A DNA stretch of 64,000 nucleotides, from NCBI GenBank assembly GCA_022813625.1, contig JAKLMB010000001.1, positions 1,240,001-1,304,000 of the forward strand, written 5' to 3'. Positions 35,101 to 47,169 of this stretch are shown in pieces. The position numbers and the translations under genes are program-made. The notes beneath the pieces were generated by a model. That model was not told where the DNA came from and searched no databases. It worked only from the letters and a program-made list of their open reading frames with translations. The first letter of the stretch is position 1, and each line of letters opens with the position of its first letter. Source of the stretch: Aaosphaeria pasadenensis. Its lineage: Eukaryota > Ascomycota > Dothideomycetes > Pleosporales.

Positions 35101-35921
35101 ATCACCAAACAATGTGCGCCAAGCTCAGAATTTCTACCCGTCCTTTCCCACCAACGATTCGGTAGCGGGGTCGAGTGGCATGCCGCCTATGCACGATGGA
35201 ATGGGCCATCCCCCACCTCCACATGCTTCGGGTGTACCCGTCGCAAAGCACGATCAAGACGAGGAAGAGCGAAAATTGGCTATGTTCGGCGACCTACCTG
35301 AGTCGAAACGGAGGAAATTCATTCTCGTCGACGATGCTCAACGCGGTACACGCGTGAGAGTTCGAGTTACGCTCGATACGGTAAAGACTGAGGAGATGCC
35401 TGATTCGTACCGCAAATCGAACTCGGTATTCCCCCGCAGCTACTTTCCTATGCAAATGACATCTCCACCAGCCAGTCCCCGAGGTAGCCGCGTCTTCAAG
35501 GACGAGGCGGATTCGGAGAGCGACCCTGGCTTCCCTCTAGCGGGCTCGTCCCTCGTGCCTGTACCAATTATTGAAGGAGAGGCGCAAGTTCCGAAACCGC
35601 GCCTTACCAGAGCAAAACGATCGAAGGAGATCACGTTGAACGATCTTGGCTATCGCATGAGCTGGAGCCAGAGCCGAGTATTCGCCGGTCGCACGTTGTT
35701 CCTACAAAAATCTCGTAAGTAATTGATACCAGCAGCGATGATATCCAGTGACTTACACGTGAATAGTTGATGCATACCGCAACAAGATGCGCAGCAGCAT
35801 GATGGGAGCTGGTCACGATGTTACGGCAGTGGCACCACACTTCGAAACCCGTGTCGGGAAGCGCAAGTGGAACGAGAGGATCGAGAAGAACAAGAAGTCG
35901 AGGCGCGATGCCTCGCCTTAA
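32181..35921 (+). CDS. medA: Developmental regulator Medusa (MedA; REN1/ACR1 ortholog)
   Basis: Nuclear regulator of conidiophore development (Aspergillus medA), conidium morphology (Fusarium REN1, Magnaporthe ACR1) and adhesion or virulence traits in some species. Five exons (32181-32261, 33119-33497, 33689-34765, 35046-35714, 35767-35921) give 786 residues with every phase closing. Exon 1 encodes MSQSQSHTQDRPRKYKEEP. Exon 2 is rich in His, Gln and Pro with an HPHPHQHQHQHQ run. The conserved Medusa-specific domain spans about residues 335-455 (VQWIAFEYSRDRVKMEYTIR, then a Cys-containing block CVYPRACCPKDQYKGNR and GWALAQLNPCLRGKRGLIQR). A second conserved part follows near KLAMFGDLPESKRRKF, and the C-terminus is basic (VGKRKWNERIEKNKKSRRD), a probable nuclear signal. 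Introns of 857, 191 and 280 nt are much longer than elsewhere in the window. The first exon and long intron are the least certain part. Confidence 0.9.
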
Positions 35922-38900
35922 GAAGTGCCCGACAAGCACCCATGTTGTGATTGAATCCCCTAGTTCAACCTCGCAGCCATACCCGCTTTTCCGGCACTTG
36001 CATGGGCCCCTTACGAACGACCGGGGGTGAATACTCTTTTGAGCACGGCACTACAACCCATGTAACAGCCCGTCCTCTCGTCAAGATCGATACCCACACC
36101 TTCTGTTTCACGGTGCCTTGGGTTTCAGGACACATCCCCAAACCGACGTCATTGACGCCTGCCCTTACGATTGCTCTCTCTTTGCACCATGAGCATCTAC
36201 ACTTATACATACTCTCAAAAAAAAGCATCGGCCATGTACCTTATCGCATGCGCGCCGGCATCATTAGATACCCCTTGTATTGTCCTGCAAGTAATGTTTC
36301 TCTTGCAACGACACCCCTGTCCTGCGCTGCATTTGGCCTTAAAGAAAAATACGCCTTCTCTTCGTTTCCTACGTGATAGTTCTGGCTTTGTCTGATATCC
36401 TGTGTGACACATTGCGAATACATGCTGCGAGGTGGTCAGTTCGTATTATATTTCGGTAGGCAATGGTGCCAAAAGAACAGAAGGCGATTTTCGGACAAGT
36501 ATAAAGATGGGATCGAGGAAATACGGGCTTTTGGAATAGGGTTCATACGCTATTCCGTACTTTTGTCTCTTTCCTGGTGAAAAGATATTACACAGTGCGC
36601 GACATCCTTGCGTCTCGGTTTAAATTTGCTTTTCTGAATGTTCTATGTTTAATGATTGATAGAATGGTATCTTGAGAACAATATAGCTTCTCCCTAATAG
36701 TCGGTATACACTCGCTCCATAACCTCGTCCCTAATTATCGTGAAAGGATGGTAACCGGACTAGGGAATCTCCGAGCAATTCGTCATCGAAAGCATGCATG
36801 ATTCGTGTCGTCTATCTCTGCACATCCCAGGTAGTCAGAGAGAGAGGGACGGCATGATAATTGATTAATTGATAACTCAAAGGGAACGAGGCCCCCACCT
36901 TGACCGTTGAGCGCATGGTCCCACCTGGGAACTAACCGGGCGAACGACAGAATACCGAAGTATGTGCACTCTGCACACTGCACTGCATAGTAGCACTTGC
37001 CAGCCCAGCTTCTCGCGTGCCATTCAAATCATCAACACCAAGCAGATGGAACTCAAATATTTCTACATTGCGCACACCGTTCTGTGCCTGAACCGCATGT
37101 ACATGTACACAGTCTCTCCCCTCGTCTTGTTGTCTCGTTCTCCCCCTGCAGGACCGCCGGCCCAGCCCGATACGAGGCAAGATGCAAATTCAAAGATCCA
37201 ACAAGCTTCCCCTTGCTTGTCAATGCCCAATATGGCCATATGCCCCGTCGTGCGGCGGGGAAGGAGGACTACACTACAGTACCTATCGTAACCCGTGACA
37301 AAAGTCGCATCGCTTTTTCTCTCTTGTTCCTTTCGAGTCTTGCCCGTTTTTGAATCTTAAAAGCTAATGCTGTGTGCCCTGTCCCGTGCGATATGGCGGG
37401 GAATGCCTGTTTTGCCTTACCTGTTACTATGGTAAGAGATACAACCTTCTGTGAAATTATTACTCCTTGGGAAGTTTTCATTTGTCTTCGGTTGGGATAA
37501 GCATGCACGAGCATGAGCTATTGAATATCTAGCATCCAATTCTACTGCGTAGTGGGTTTCAATAGGAGATAGAAGCCAATAGTGAAGAATACTTGGTCAA
37601 CGACAACATGGAGCACTTTCCCATTTCCTTTCCCCGCTTCCTTCATTTTCCGACTTTTCACTTCGATATTTCCTGCGTGTGAAACTGTTGGAGGTGGATA
37701 ATAGAGTGGAGGTATCATGCGTGTGGATCGTAACATCGCGTGTGTCTGGTCTCATAATGGGCTACATGTCTCGCCTTCCTCACCTCACCCTCAGGAATCG
37801 ACGGATGTCTCCGTACTTCCCAGATCTATGCTTGTCCTTCCCTTGAACGTCATGCCTACACTACACCGCTATCCAACACAACAAATCTACAACTCCTCGG
37901 GCTTCCAACCCGTTGCGAATCATACACACCCACACCCACAAATACACACTAGATAATTACTCCGTACGTCCACACGGCCCCACGAATCGATACTCCGTAC
38001 TCGAACCGCGAACAACCCATTTGCCTTTCTTCGCCAACCAATCTAGTCCGTTTCGTATCCTCCTTCATCGTACATACCTTCCTAAGTCTACCCCCAAGTT
38101 CCAACATTTCGGCGTCCCCGCGAACTGACTAACCAAGTCCACTGTCACGTTGGATTCTCGAGTTGGTTCCCCTCTATGTGCCTCGGCAATTCTCTACTTT
38201 GGACTGTGAGAAAGCAAAGGGATGAATCAGCCATCCGTCGAAGGTTTGTTGTTATTGAATCGATGGTGATAGGTAATAAGTAACAGGTAATGACTACATT
38301 AATGACAACCCTTTTCGTCATGCATGTACGAATTCCCCTTCCCCTCTCCTTCCCCCTCCTCTCGTACATACCTACTCGTAGTTACGTACGTAGTAGTTAC
38401 GGCATTGCTTCATACGGAATTGGGGAATGGAATCCCATCCCCTATCAATTAGTTGGAGCCAACGCAACGCTAAGCTAGATGCAACGGGTGATTGGTCGGA
38501 AGGATTTTTGCTCTTTTTCGGATGATGGTCGTCCTTTTTTCCCGATCGATTCAGCAAGCTACGAATTAGGAATCAAGCCGCGTTACATTTACAAGTTCAA
38601 CTAGACATTGTCTATACATTCACGGTCACTATCTAAATCGTTTTCGTCTGCAAAAGGAGAGTCCCTCGAGAACTCGACTTAGCGCGACTTGTCAACGGCG
38701 CAAAAAAAAGAAACGAAGAGAACTCTGCATTGGGCATACTTCTCGGTGGGGAAACTTTCTTTTCCTTTTCGTTCTCTTCCTAGCGACGAACGACCGAATG
38801 GGGTTTTTGGGTGGATTATGGCGTGCGCGGTGCCTGACGGAAAACGGTCGATCCGCACGGCGCAACCCAGTCCAGGGGTGGGTTCATGACTGAGACTTTG

Positions 38901-40497
38901 TTCGAGGACCCATTCAACAAGTCTCTCGTCTTTCCTTTGCTCTTTTCTGGTATGCTTCTGATTTCGAGTTTCGGAAGAAAAGGCCGATTGATCATCCTAC
39001 ACTACCTAGGTACTGATTCACTACGCAAGATGAAACACAAGACATCATTAACACTCACCCAAATCCCATTCCTTCACAATTTAGATCAAGAAATCGATGA
39101 TTAGTATCACCTGGCGTGTTACAACATTACCAGTATCATCCCAAGACAACAACAACGAAAAACGTGCGATGACGCGTAAACCGAACCCTTTCCCCCCATG
39201 GCCCCATCCAGCCATATTCCCCCTCTTCTCAGGGTTTTCCTCACCACCCACGCGCGAATGCACGTGGGGACCCTGCCAATTGGCTGGCCCCCCTCCCCTG
39301 CCCGACGGTGGTTCTTCGTTCCTTTTCTTTCTCTCTGGTTTGGTTTCCTTTGAGTTCGCCCTTGTTTTTAAGGCAGGCAGGGCAGGCAGACGAGCGAACG
39401 AACAAACGAACGAACGAACGAGCGACCGATACGCTAGGTTTTTGGGCCCCCTCCCCCCTCCACACACACATATCACCCCTTGTCTTGGTCGAACCACGGT
39501 TACGATTGGACAGGGTTGGGTGATGATGTTTAAATTGACTACCACCACGATAACATGATGAAGCACGAAGCCTACACATTGTAAATGAAATAATAGAAGA
39601 ATAATGAAAAGGGGGATAAACAACAGTCTCTGCTCGTGTTGTAGTCAGTTGAACCCATCATTCAGCTCGGTTACGAAACGAAAAGGTTAAAGAGTTTGAG
39701 TTAAGGTGATTATTTAGTTGTTAGTTCTTATGGATGTGCGGGCGAGCAGGGCCGGTGGGAAATTCCGCTTTATTGATGGGAGTCGCCCATATTCGACGTT
39801 AGCTCTTATCGTTGCAATCTAATCTTGACAGCGATAGCCCGGCCATTTTTCATCAGTTATAATGTTGGATATTGCACTATTGGAGAGATTTGTGGGATTG
39901 GAAAAGTTGTTTCGGATTTTTTTTCTCTTGGATTTGGTTGTTACTAACGTTGTTCATCTAATTTACAAAAAGTACGGAGTATGGAGGATTGCTTTCCCAT
40001 TTGAAAGAACCCTCCCGTCGGGTCAACTGCTTCGTCATTGGCGAGCCGCTTCATCTCCACAATGAGGTTCTAGACTTCTTTTCATCACACCTCTCATATG
40101 CTATGTGAGACGCATCGCGGTGTTTCATTCGATGGTCGTCGGTTCGACGGTCGACATCCCCGCCGTGCCCGCGTGCAATCCCAAAGTCGTGGAAAGGGCG
40201 AGTAGACTTTGAGCGTGAGATGAGTTGCGGGCTGGTGTTGGTGGAAAAAGAATGCGTAATATGTCTCCAGCATGTGATAATTACCATCTCTTGCATATGC
40301 CAAACGAGCCACGCTGTATGACCACGCTGGAATGGATAGGAAGGTATATTGCGTCATGAAATACCCAGCCTGCAGGATGTGCCTGAAGGGTGTTGTTGCG
40401 GAAATAATGGACACGCATCATTCGCCGGCCGATGCATTGTCATTCAAGCCACAATTGTGATGACTTTTGATCCAGTATCCTTGATTCGCACGAGAGA
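35922..40497. other. 4.6-kb intergenic region after medA
   Basis: Both flanking genes converge here (medA plus, the next gene minus). No gene supported; frames are short and unrelated to known families. Exact TACTCCGTA/TACGGAGTA copies occur at 37968-37976, 37991-37999 and 39973-39981. Short tandem repeats are present at 39372-39389 (GGCAG-type) and 39395-39424 (CGAA/GAAC tetranucleotides). A pyrimidine/purine alternation typical of 3' flanks is visible up to about 36800. Confidence 0.5.
39395..39424. repeat. CGAA tetranucleotide microsatellite
   Basis: About seven imperfect CGAA/CAAA/CGAG units in a row, directly after a GGCAG-type repeat at 39372-39389. Confidence 0.8.
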
Positions 40498-41706
40498 TCA
40501 GCGCCTCACGCGTCCACTTCGTGTCGTTTTGGCTTGGCTGGAAGCTGTGGGCGCATCGAAGGAACGCGCCGCTCGCTTCCTGGCTGTCGTTGCAGAGGCA
40601 GTCGCGTCTGCTTCCTCAGTGGCTTTTCTCTTTCGAGACGCTTCTTGTGGTGGGATGCGGGTGTTATGGCTATTATTCGTCAAAGACTTGGTGCCTTTCG
40701 CATCAGAGTCGTCAAGCTCCATTTGGTCTTCGGCTGCCAGAGTATCTTGACTTGGTTTCGAAAATGGCGATTTAGACCGAGAAGCTTCATTTTTGCTTTT
40801 AGGTTCTGCTGAATTTGCTGTTGCTGAGCCTTCTTTTTGTCGAGCTAGCCAGGAAAGTAGGTCTGCAGATTCCGTTTCACCGTCCTCGTCCCCGTCGCCT
40901 TGGTTGAGCATATCATCGGCGAGTTCTCCTGCAATGTCATCTCCCGCATCTTGGTCATTCATCATGCGCATGGCAAACTGTAGCAACTGCTCAGGGTCCA
41001 TACCACTGAGCGGACCGCCCGCTGCAGCGAGATTCTTCTGCAGAGAGGCCATCAATGCTGCCGCATCTATACCAGCACCACCATCTTCCTCGTCGTCCCC
41101 CTCGTTGTCTTCATCTTCCTCCACCAGGTCTTCTTCCTCCAATTCCTTGGTTTCCTCGTCATTGGATCCAAGCTCCGATCCATCTGTCGCCTTTGCCTTT
41201 CCTTTGGCAGTTGTACCCCTTGGTGACGCAGACGCCCAGGTAGGCACACTCGCCAGTCGAACTCTCCAATCCTTTAACAGAGCATATGGTTCGAGTCCGT
41301 CGTGTATGATTCTCGGCTTTTCTTCCCGATCTGCTTGTGCGCGCCATACAACGGGTGGCAGTACTGGTTGACCAACACTTGGTGAGGTTGATCTCCTATC
41401 ATTGAGTTTTCGCACCTTCTTGTTTCGCCTACTGTCCCCTACTCGCTTCCTCTTGTTCTGTGATGTATGTCCGCTCCGATGAGGTTCAAACTTTGCGTCA
41501 TCGTAACCGTCCGATGCGTACTCTAGATCGTTGAAGTAATCGAACCGGTCCCAGTTGAGCGTTGGGTCTTCTTCGTCGAGGCAATTAGGAGGAGGCGGCG
41601 AGCCAACGGCATGCTCGGCAAGATCATCAGCGGCAGTATATTCATCCTCAACGTAAAACCAATCATCGTCGAACTCGATGTAATCTTCATCTCCGTAGTC
41701 GCTCAT
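40498..41706 (-). CDS. Unrecognised acidic protein, 402 residues
   Basis: One uninterrupted frame from the ATG at 41706. I do not recognise a named family. The N-terminus is very acidic and aromatic (MSDYGDEDYIEFDDDWFYVE), followed by a basic stretch (NKRKRVGDSRRNKKVRK, about residues 84-100) that looks like a nuclear signal. A conserved-looking segment PPVVWRAQ lies near residue 118. Residues about 185-215 are Glu/Asp-rich, followed by a helical part containing AALMASLQKNLAAAGG and MDPEQLLQFAMRMM. The C-terminus is basic and disordered. The acid-rich, basic-patched composition suggests a nuclear or chromatin-associated protein, which is inference. It is divergent from mccA (723 bp between starts). 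Confidence 0.8.
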   Translation of the reverse strand: MSDYGDEDYIEFDDDWFYVEDEYTAADDLAEHAVGSPPPPNCLDEEDPTLNWDRFDYFNDLEYASDGYDDAKFEPHRSGHTSQNKRKRVGDSRRNKKVRKLNDRRSTSPSVGQPVLPPVVWRAQADREEKPRIIHDGLEPYALLKDWRVRLASVPTWASASPRGTTAKGKAKATDGSELGSNDEETKELEEEDLVEEDEDNEGDDEEDGGAGIDAAALMASLQKNLAAAGGPLSGMDPEQLLQFAMRMMNDQDAGDDIAGELADDMLNQGDGDEDGETESADLLSWLARQKEGSATANSAEPKSKNEASRSKSPFSKPSQDTLAAEDQMELDDSDAKGTKSLTNNSHNTRIPPQEASRKRKATEEADATASATTARKRAARSFDAPTASSQAKTTRSGRVRR

Positions 41707-42429
41707 TGTGAACAGTGATAGCGCTAGTCTCGCTATATTCCAAGGATGTCTGACGCTCTTGGAATGTCTCGAGTCTTCGGCCTTGGTATGTCTGAGTCGT
41801 CTGAGGCTCGAGGATTATACAACGGCTGGGGGCGCTGCTTGCGACTATAGACAGCGTCTTCGAGGTTGTCACGCTGGCTCAGCGTTTAGGAATAGTCGTC
41901 ACAGGGTAGCGTTTTCGAGACCGATGGGTGATGTGAACGATGTGATTGCAGCCACTCGTGCCTATCATGTGAGAACAGTGGAGTTGAGATGCGGAGTCGT
42001 CAGTTGGTTGTGGATCGTTGGACGGAGCAGCTAGTTGCTGTGCCGGATTTTGACGTGGAATGCGCGGGGCCAATAACGGCTGTCCCGGAAGAACGACGCT
42101 CAGTCAAGCGTGTTGAACAGGTCCGATGACCCAGAAGTTGATATGGGCGAAGAGTGACCACGCTGTAAACCACTACGAAGACAATGTAGTGAAGCTGTTG
42201 TGGGGCGGAGGCGCCAGTGCAAACGCGTGTTCGTCGACAAAAGTCCGTGTCGCGAAAGTGAATCTGGCAATGGCGTCTGCCAAGACCTTCGTCGTACGGT
42301 CAGCAGCGGCTTTAGGGCGGCCGAGGTACCCCAGACTTCACCGTATGGGGAGAATGAATTTCTAGCAAAGGAATTCCTCTTTGCTTCCTGAATGTGTTTA
42401 ATTTTCTCCTTTGTGTGTTATCTGTGACC
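41707..42429. promoter_or_regulatory. Divergent intergenic region between the acidic protein gene and mccA
   Basis: 723 bp between two outward-facing ATGs; both promoters are expected here. No coding potential or specific regulatory site recognised. Confidence 0.5.
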
Positions 42430-44776
42430 ATGCGTGCTGTACGAAGATCCTCCAAACTTTCCCGCCAGCTCCTTACTGCTCAATCGTCTTCACGAGTGCG
42501 CCATAGCTCTACATCAAATGTAGTAGCTCGGCCCCTCACTTCAGTACTTATAGCAAATCGTGGTGAAATCGCATTGTAAGATACGTTCCAGATATCCGCA
42601 GATCGTACCGCATGCTCACACATTCTCAGACGAGTAGGCCGAACAGCTTCAGAGTATGGCATTCGTACCACGACCCTGTATACCGATCCCGACTCTCGAT
42701 CACAGCATGCCTTGAGCTCGCCTTTCGCCGTGAATCTCGGAGACCCTTCCGCATACCTTGACGGTGATCGAATTATCGAGATCGCAAAGGAGCGAGGGTG
42801 CCAGGGTATACATCCGGGCTATGGATTCGTAAATCTACCTACAGGTCCATTCATAGTAGATGCTGGCACTGACAATCTTGGTAGTTGAGCGAGAATCCAA
42901 AGTTCGCAAAGAAATGCACAGAGGCTGGGATTACTTTCATTGGCCCACCATGGCAGGCAATTGAATCAATGGGAAGCAAGAGGTAGATCAACTTTGTCGT
43001 ACACAAGAAGATATCTACAGTGCTGACTCTAGGTTACAGCGAATCTAAGGATATCATGACAGCTGCTGGCGTGCCTTGCATTCCAGGATACCACGGTCGC
43101 AACCAAGATCCCGAGCATCTTAAGTCCGAAGCTGCGAAAATTGGTTACCCTGTCCTCCTGAAAGCTGTAAAGGGTGGAGGTGGAAAGGGTATGCGAATTG
43201 TCAACACCCCAGAAGAGTTCTTCGATCAGCTCTCTTCCGCGAAGAGAGAGGCTCGCAACTCATTCGATGATGAGGTTATGCTGGTAGAGAAGTACATCAC
43301 CACACCTCGACATATCGAGGTCCAAGTCTTCGCCGACAAACACGGAAACTGCGTTGCACTGGGTGAACGAGACTGCAGCATCCAGAGAAGACACCAAAAG
43401 ATCTTGGAAGAATCCCCTGCACCTCATCTCAAGGAGGAGATCCGTCAGGACATCTGGGAGAAGGCGAGAGCTGCAGCACTAGCTGTCAAATACGAAGGTG
43501 CCGGAACTGTTGAGTTCATTTTCGACAACGACACTGGCGAGTTCTTCTTCATGGAGATGAACACGCGATTGCAGGTTGAGCACCCAGTGACCGAGATGGT
43601 CACTGGGGAAGATCTCGTTCGATGGCAACTGATTGTAGCGGAAGGGGGCCGTCTACCTTTGACACAGTCAGAGATCGAGCAGAGGATAAAGGAGCGGGGT
43701 GCTGCCATCGAAGCCCGGATTTACGCAGAAAACCCAGATATGAACTTCATCCCCGACTCGGGTATGCTTCTTCACGTGCAGACGCCCAAGGCCACTCCTG
43801 CTGTTCGCATAGATTCGGGCTTCGTGGCTGGAGATGAGGTGTCCTCGCATTACGATCCTATGATTGCGAAACTCATCGTCCAGGGCCCAACTCGAGAGGC
43901 TGCCATTCAGAAGCTTCGGGCTGCGCTTGAAGAATACGAAGTGGCAGGCCCAATCACCAACATCGAATTCCTAAAGAAGATCTGTGTCAGCCCTGACTTC
44001 GTCGAGGGTAACGTCGAAACAGGCTATATTCAAAAGCACCATTCCGAGCTCTTCACCCCCGTGGCACCCGAGCCTGAAGTCTTCGCACAAGCTGCTTTGG
44101 GTCTTGCTCTGCAAGAGATCCAGTCATCGACCAACGATCCATTTACCGCACCTCCCGTTACAGCGGCCGGCTTCGGCGCAGGTTACCAATCACGAGAGTA
44201 CAATCTTGTCGAGATACCGGCAGATGGGAAGGGTGCCAGTACGCCGACAAACGTCCAGATCCGCCAGACAGCCCCCTCGCAATTCGACATCACTATTGGT
44301 GACCGCACTTTCTCCAAGGTGTCGTCTACTCTGAACACCTCATCCTCGAATCTATCATCCTTCTTCCCCCATACCCGCCTCTCTACCACTTTCATCCGCG
44401 ACGAAGATCGCCTGACACTATTCCAGCAAGGCCGACAGTACCGCTTGCAACTCGCTTTGCCAAAATGGGCAGAAAAGGCATTGGGTGTCAAGGATGTCAC
44501 AAACAGTGTACTAGCACCAATGCCGTGCAAGGTTCTCAGAGTAGAGGTCGAGGAAGGAACCGAGGTCAAGAAGGATCAACCGTTGGTTGTCATTGAGAGT
44601 ATGAAGATGGAAACCGTCATCAGGAGTCCACATGATGGTGTCATTAAGAAGGTTGTCCACAAAGCTGGGGTAAGTGTTTCTTCCGATCTTTGTGCAATTA
44701 TTGTTGTGATATTAACACAGTACAGGATCTTTGCAAGGCGGGTACGGCACTGGTTGAGTTTGTGGAGCAAGAGTAG
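42430..44776 (+). CDS. mccA: 3-methylcrotonyl-CoA carboxylase, biotin-containing alpha subunit
   Basis: Mitochondrial leucine catabolism: ATP-dependent carboxylation of 3-methylcrotonyl-CoA together with the beta subunit. Five exons (42430-42575, 42630-42828, 42885-42982, 43040-44669, 44726-44776) give 707 residues, close to the family length; introns are 54-57 nt. The N-terminus (MRAVRRSSKLSRQLL) is Arg/Ser-rich without acidic residues, a mitochondrial presequence. The biotin carboxylase domain begins VLIANRGEIALRV; the ATP-grasp glycine loop is KAVKGGGGKGM, and EMNTRLQVEHPVTE is the catalytic metal-binding segment. The C-terminal biotinyl domain carries ESMKME with the biotinylated Lys670. 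This motif and the QVEHPVTEM/GEDLVRWQ context favour the methylcrotonyl enzyme over pyruvate or acetyl-CoA carboxylase, which are much longer. A beta-subunit gene is not in the window. Confidence 0.96.
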
Positions 44777-46108
44777 ACTTGGGCACCATCGCGATGCAAG
44801 CACTCACGAATTACAAAAGTTAATTAATGATAAAAATGATATCACAACCAAACTTGACACATTTCTCCCTGTCGTGACGTATGACATCTTTATCGAGTTT
44901 CCGCTACAACCAGGCAACGCCACTGCTTGAATCGATACAATATCCATCTTATACTTTGCTACTCTGCGTATAATATTGCCATATGCTTGTGTTCTGCTGC
45001 GTAGGTCCGAAATACAAAGGGTTGGCACGTCGGGCTAGCCACCTGCTAGCGTCATGTGTCTTCTAAAGTATCTATCTAAGAGTGTATTGTAGCTAGTAAA
45101 TAGTCTTGAATCCTCGAAATTAAACCTCGCAAATGCACTGCAGTGGGCATGAAATACTAGTAGGGGGCCGTCCCTCCGTGCCAGCCCTCTGTACATAATT
45201 GGTATCTGTATCGTCCTGCGTGTCGTTTCGCCGTACTGCTCGTGTTATGCTGCATAGGTCCGAAATGGACAGCTGTCGGACCGAGCACGTCGGACATAGA
45301 CCTGTAATGCATTTGTTGGAAGCAAAGAGGCAAAAAAGCCATTCACGGAAATTGCGTGGCATTTCGTTTTGTTATATTTACGCATGTACGTCCAAATCAC
45401 GAAATATTAACCAGCACGTATCCATTTAGCAGGCGACACCTTTGCAAGTGTATCCATTACCCAGGTAATGGCTGTGTAAAAGTAGATTGTCCCTCATCGT
45501 AAATCGCGATCGAGGCATATGATTTCGGTGCTGCGGTGAAAGGCTGAGCCCGGAGACCTACGTTGGTAACTCAACGTACCAAGTTACCCCACGGATCGGG
45601 TACCTTGCGGGTGTAATGGGACGCAGATATATATATTGTCCAATTGCGGAAGTCGTACTCGGCATCGTTGACGATCCTGTGATACATTGCTGCCAAAGGA
45701 TCCAGTCATGCTTCAGGTCTCGAGTACTGATACTCCCTCGAATTACAACACGTAAAATGCGATACATTATCATTGGCGTTTTGGGTTGGGAAACGAATCA
45801 TTGTGGCATGTATGCAATCTTGTATGCTGCTTCATGCTCGCAAAACCCATTGGAATTGGATAAAAAGGTAAAATGAGCGCGTCATAGAAAATAGATGTAC
45901 AACATCAACGAGGGGAGAAGGAGTAAAAGTAATCGTAGAAGTCTATGGGGGTGATATCAACACATTATTGGCGTTCCTGCTAGAGTACGATCTCTTGTAT
46001 CTTCAAAATCTATATATTATGCAGGAGACTCAAGGACAAATTCAAGTTATCAACATCCTACACCATCACTTGCATAACGAATACGGATATCGCTGCCTAT
46101 CACTGATC
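44777..46108. other. Intergenic between mccA and the secreted-protein gene
   Basis: Holds the mccA 3' end and the promoter of the gene starting at 46109. Two related segments near 45005-45035 and 45258-45292 share the words GGTCCGAAAT and GCACGTCGG, suggesting a small local duplication. No gene supported. Confidence 0.45.
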
Positions 46109-47169
46109 ATGAACGCAAAACTCGCAGCTTCGGCACTCATCGTGTCTTTTGTTCAAGCCAATATTCTTCCACGTGCCGAACCGCTACGGACCTTCATTGT
46201 CCCTTTGCCCACGCAGGCGCAGCCATTCACTTCCACAGTACGAGGATGCAGTGATGTACCGCCTTTTGCTGTTGTTGGTGTTCCAACGGGAACTTTCCGT
46301 AAGTTGACCGAGACACCATAGGCATCTATTTAGTTAACCCCGTTCCAGGACCTGAGACAATTACAATCTATGGTCCCCCCCAAGCAGACCCAACCTCGAC
46401 CACGATTATTGACCCAGCCTCCAACGCCACCGAAGTCATTATCATCACTCGATTGCAAGGAGAATGTGCTTCATTCCCACTTCCAGAACCTACCCCGACT
46501 TCCCCCAAACTCACCGGCAATCCCACTGGAGGCGCGCCCACAGGAACACCAACTCCAAGCGCAGAAGCCTGCCCGGAGAATGGATGCCAGGCCAAAGTAA
46601 TCAGAGCCGCCCAGAGCGTCATCGACGCCATCAACAAAGTGACTTTACTCTCTCAGGATCTGCAGGCTGCAGCCAGGAAGATAGGAGACCCTGTTTCGAA
46701 GCGAGACCTCGCAGCCGCACAAGCGCCATTTGATGATGTCGCTCGTGGCCTTAGAGGCATCTCGGTCACCTTGTCCGTCTCACTGCCACGCCTCACAGTC
46801 TTGCCTCCCTTTCCTCCAGGGTGCGATACTGACGCCATTGTAATCGCTTTGATCCAATTTGTGCGGGTGCATCAAGCGCTGTTGAATATTATCATTGGTC
46901 GCCGAGGCGTACTGGAGAACAGCCCCATCAAGAGAGACACAATCGAGGATGCTGTACTGAGACGTGAACCCGTGGATCTTGAGACAGGTGGAGAGGCTGC
47001 GATCATTGGACCAGCTATCGCAGCAGGTCTACGTGCGGTCGAAGGTGTTGTCGACACACTGGCTTTCCAGATCTTGAGGCTTGTTCCTACTCGCTCGGAG
47101 TGTGCGAAGCAGCAGAAGGAAGCCATTGACGGATCTCTTTCGGAAGCTATCACTCAGTACGAGAGTTAG
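46109..47169 (+). CDS. Secreted helical protein, possibly HsbA-like
   Basis: Two exons (46109-46298, 46349-47169; intron 50 nt) give 336 residues. The ATG at 46109 is preferred over upstream in-frame codons because it opens a good signal peptide (MNAKLAASALIVSFVQA). The mature N-terminus contains Thr/Pro-rich low-complexity linkers (PTGGAPTGTPTPSAE) after a short beta-like segment with two cysteines. The C-terminal half is helical: a segment around VIRAAQSVIDAINKVTLLSQ, then a second hydrophobic helical segment near DAIVIALIQFVRVHQALLN, and a final helix pair ending at a Cys (RSECAKQQKEA). The helical organisation resembles fungal hydrophobic surface-binding protein A, but the match is by pattern only. 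Secretion is well supported; function is not. Confidence 0.78.
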
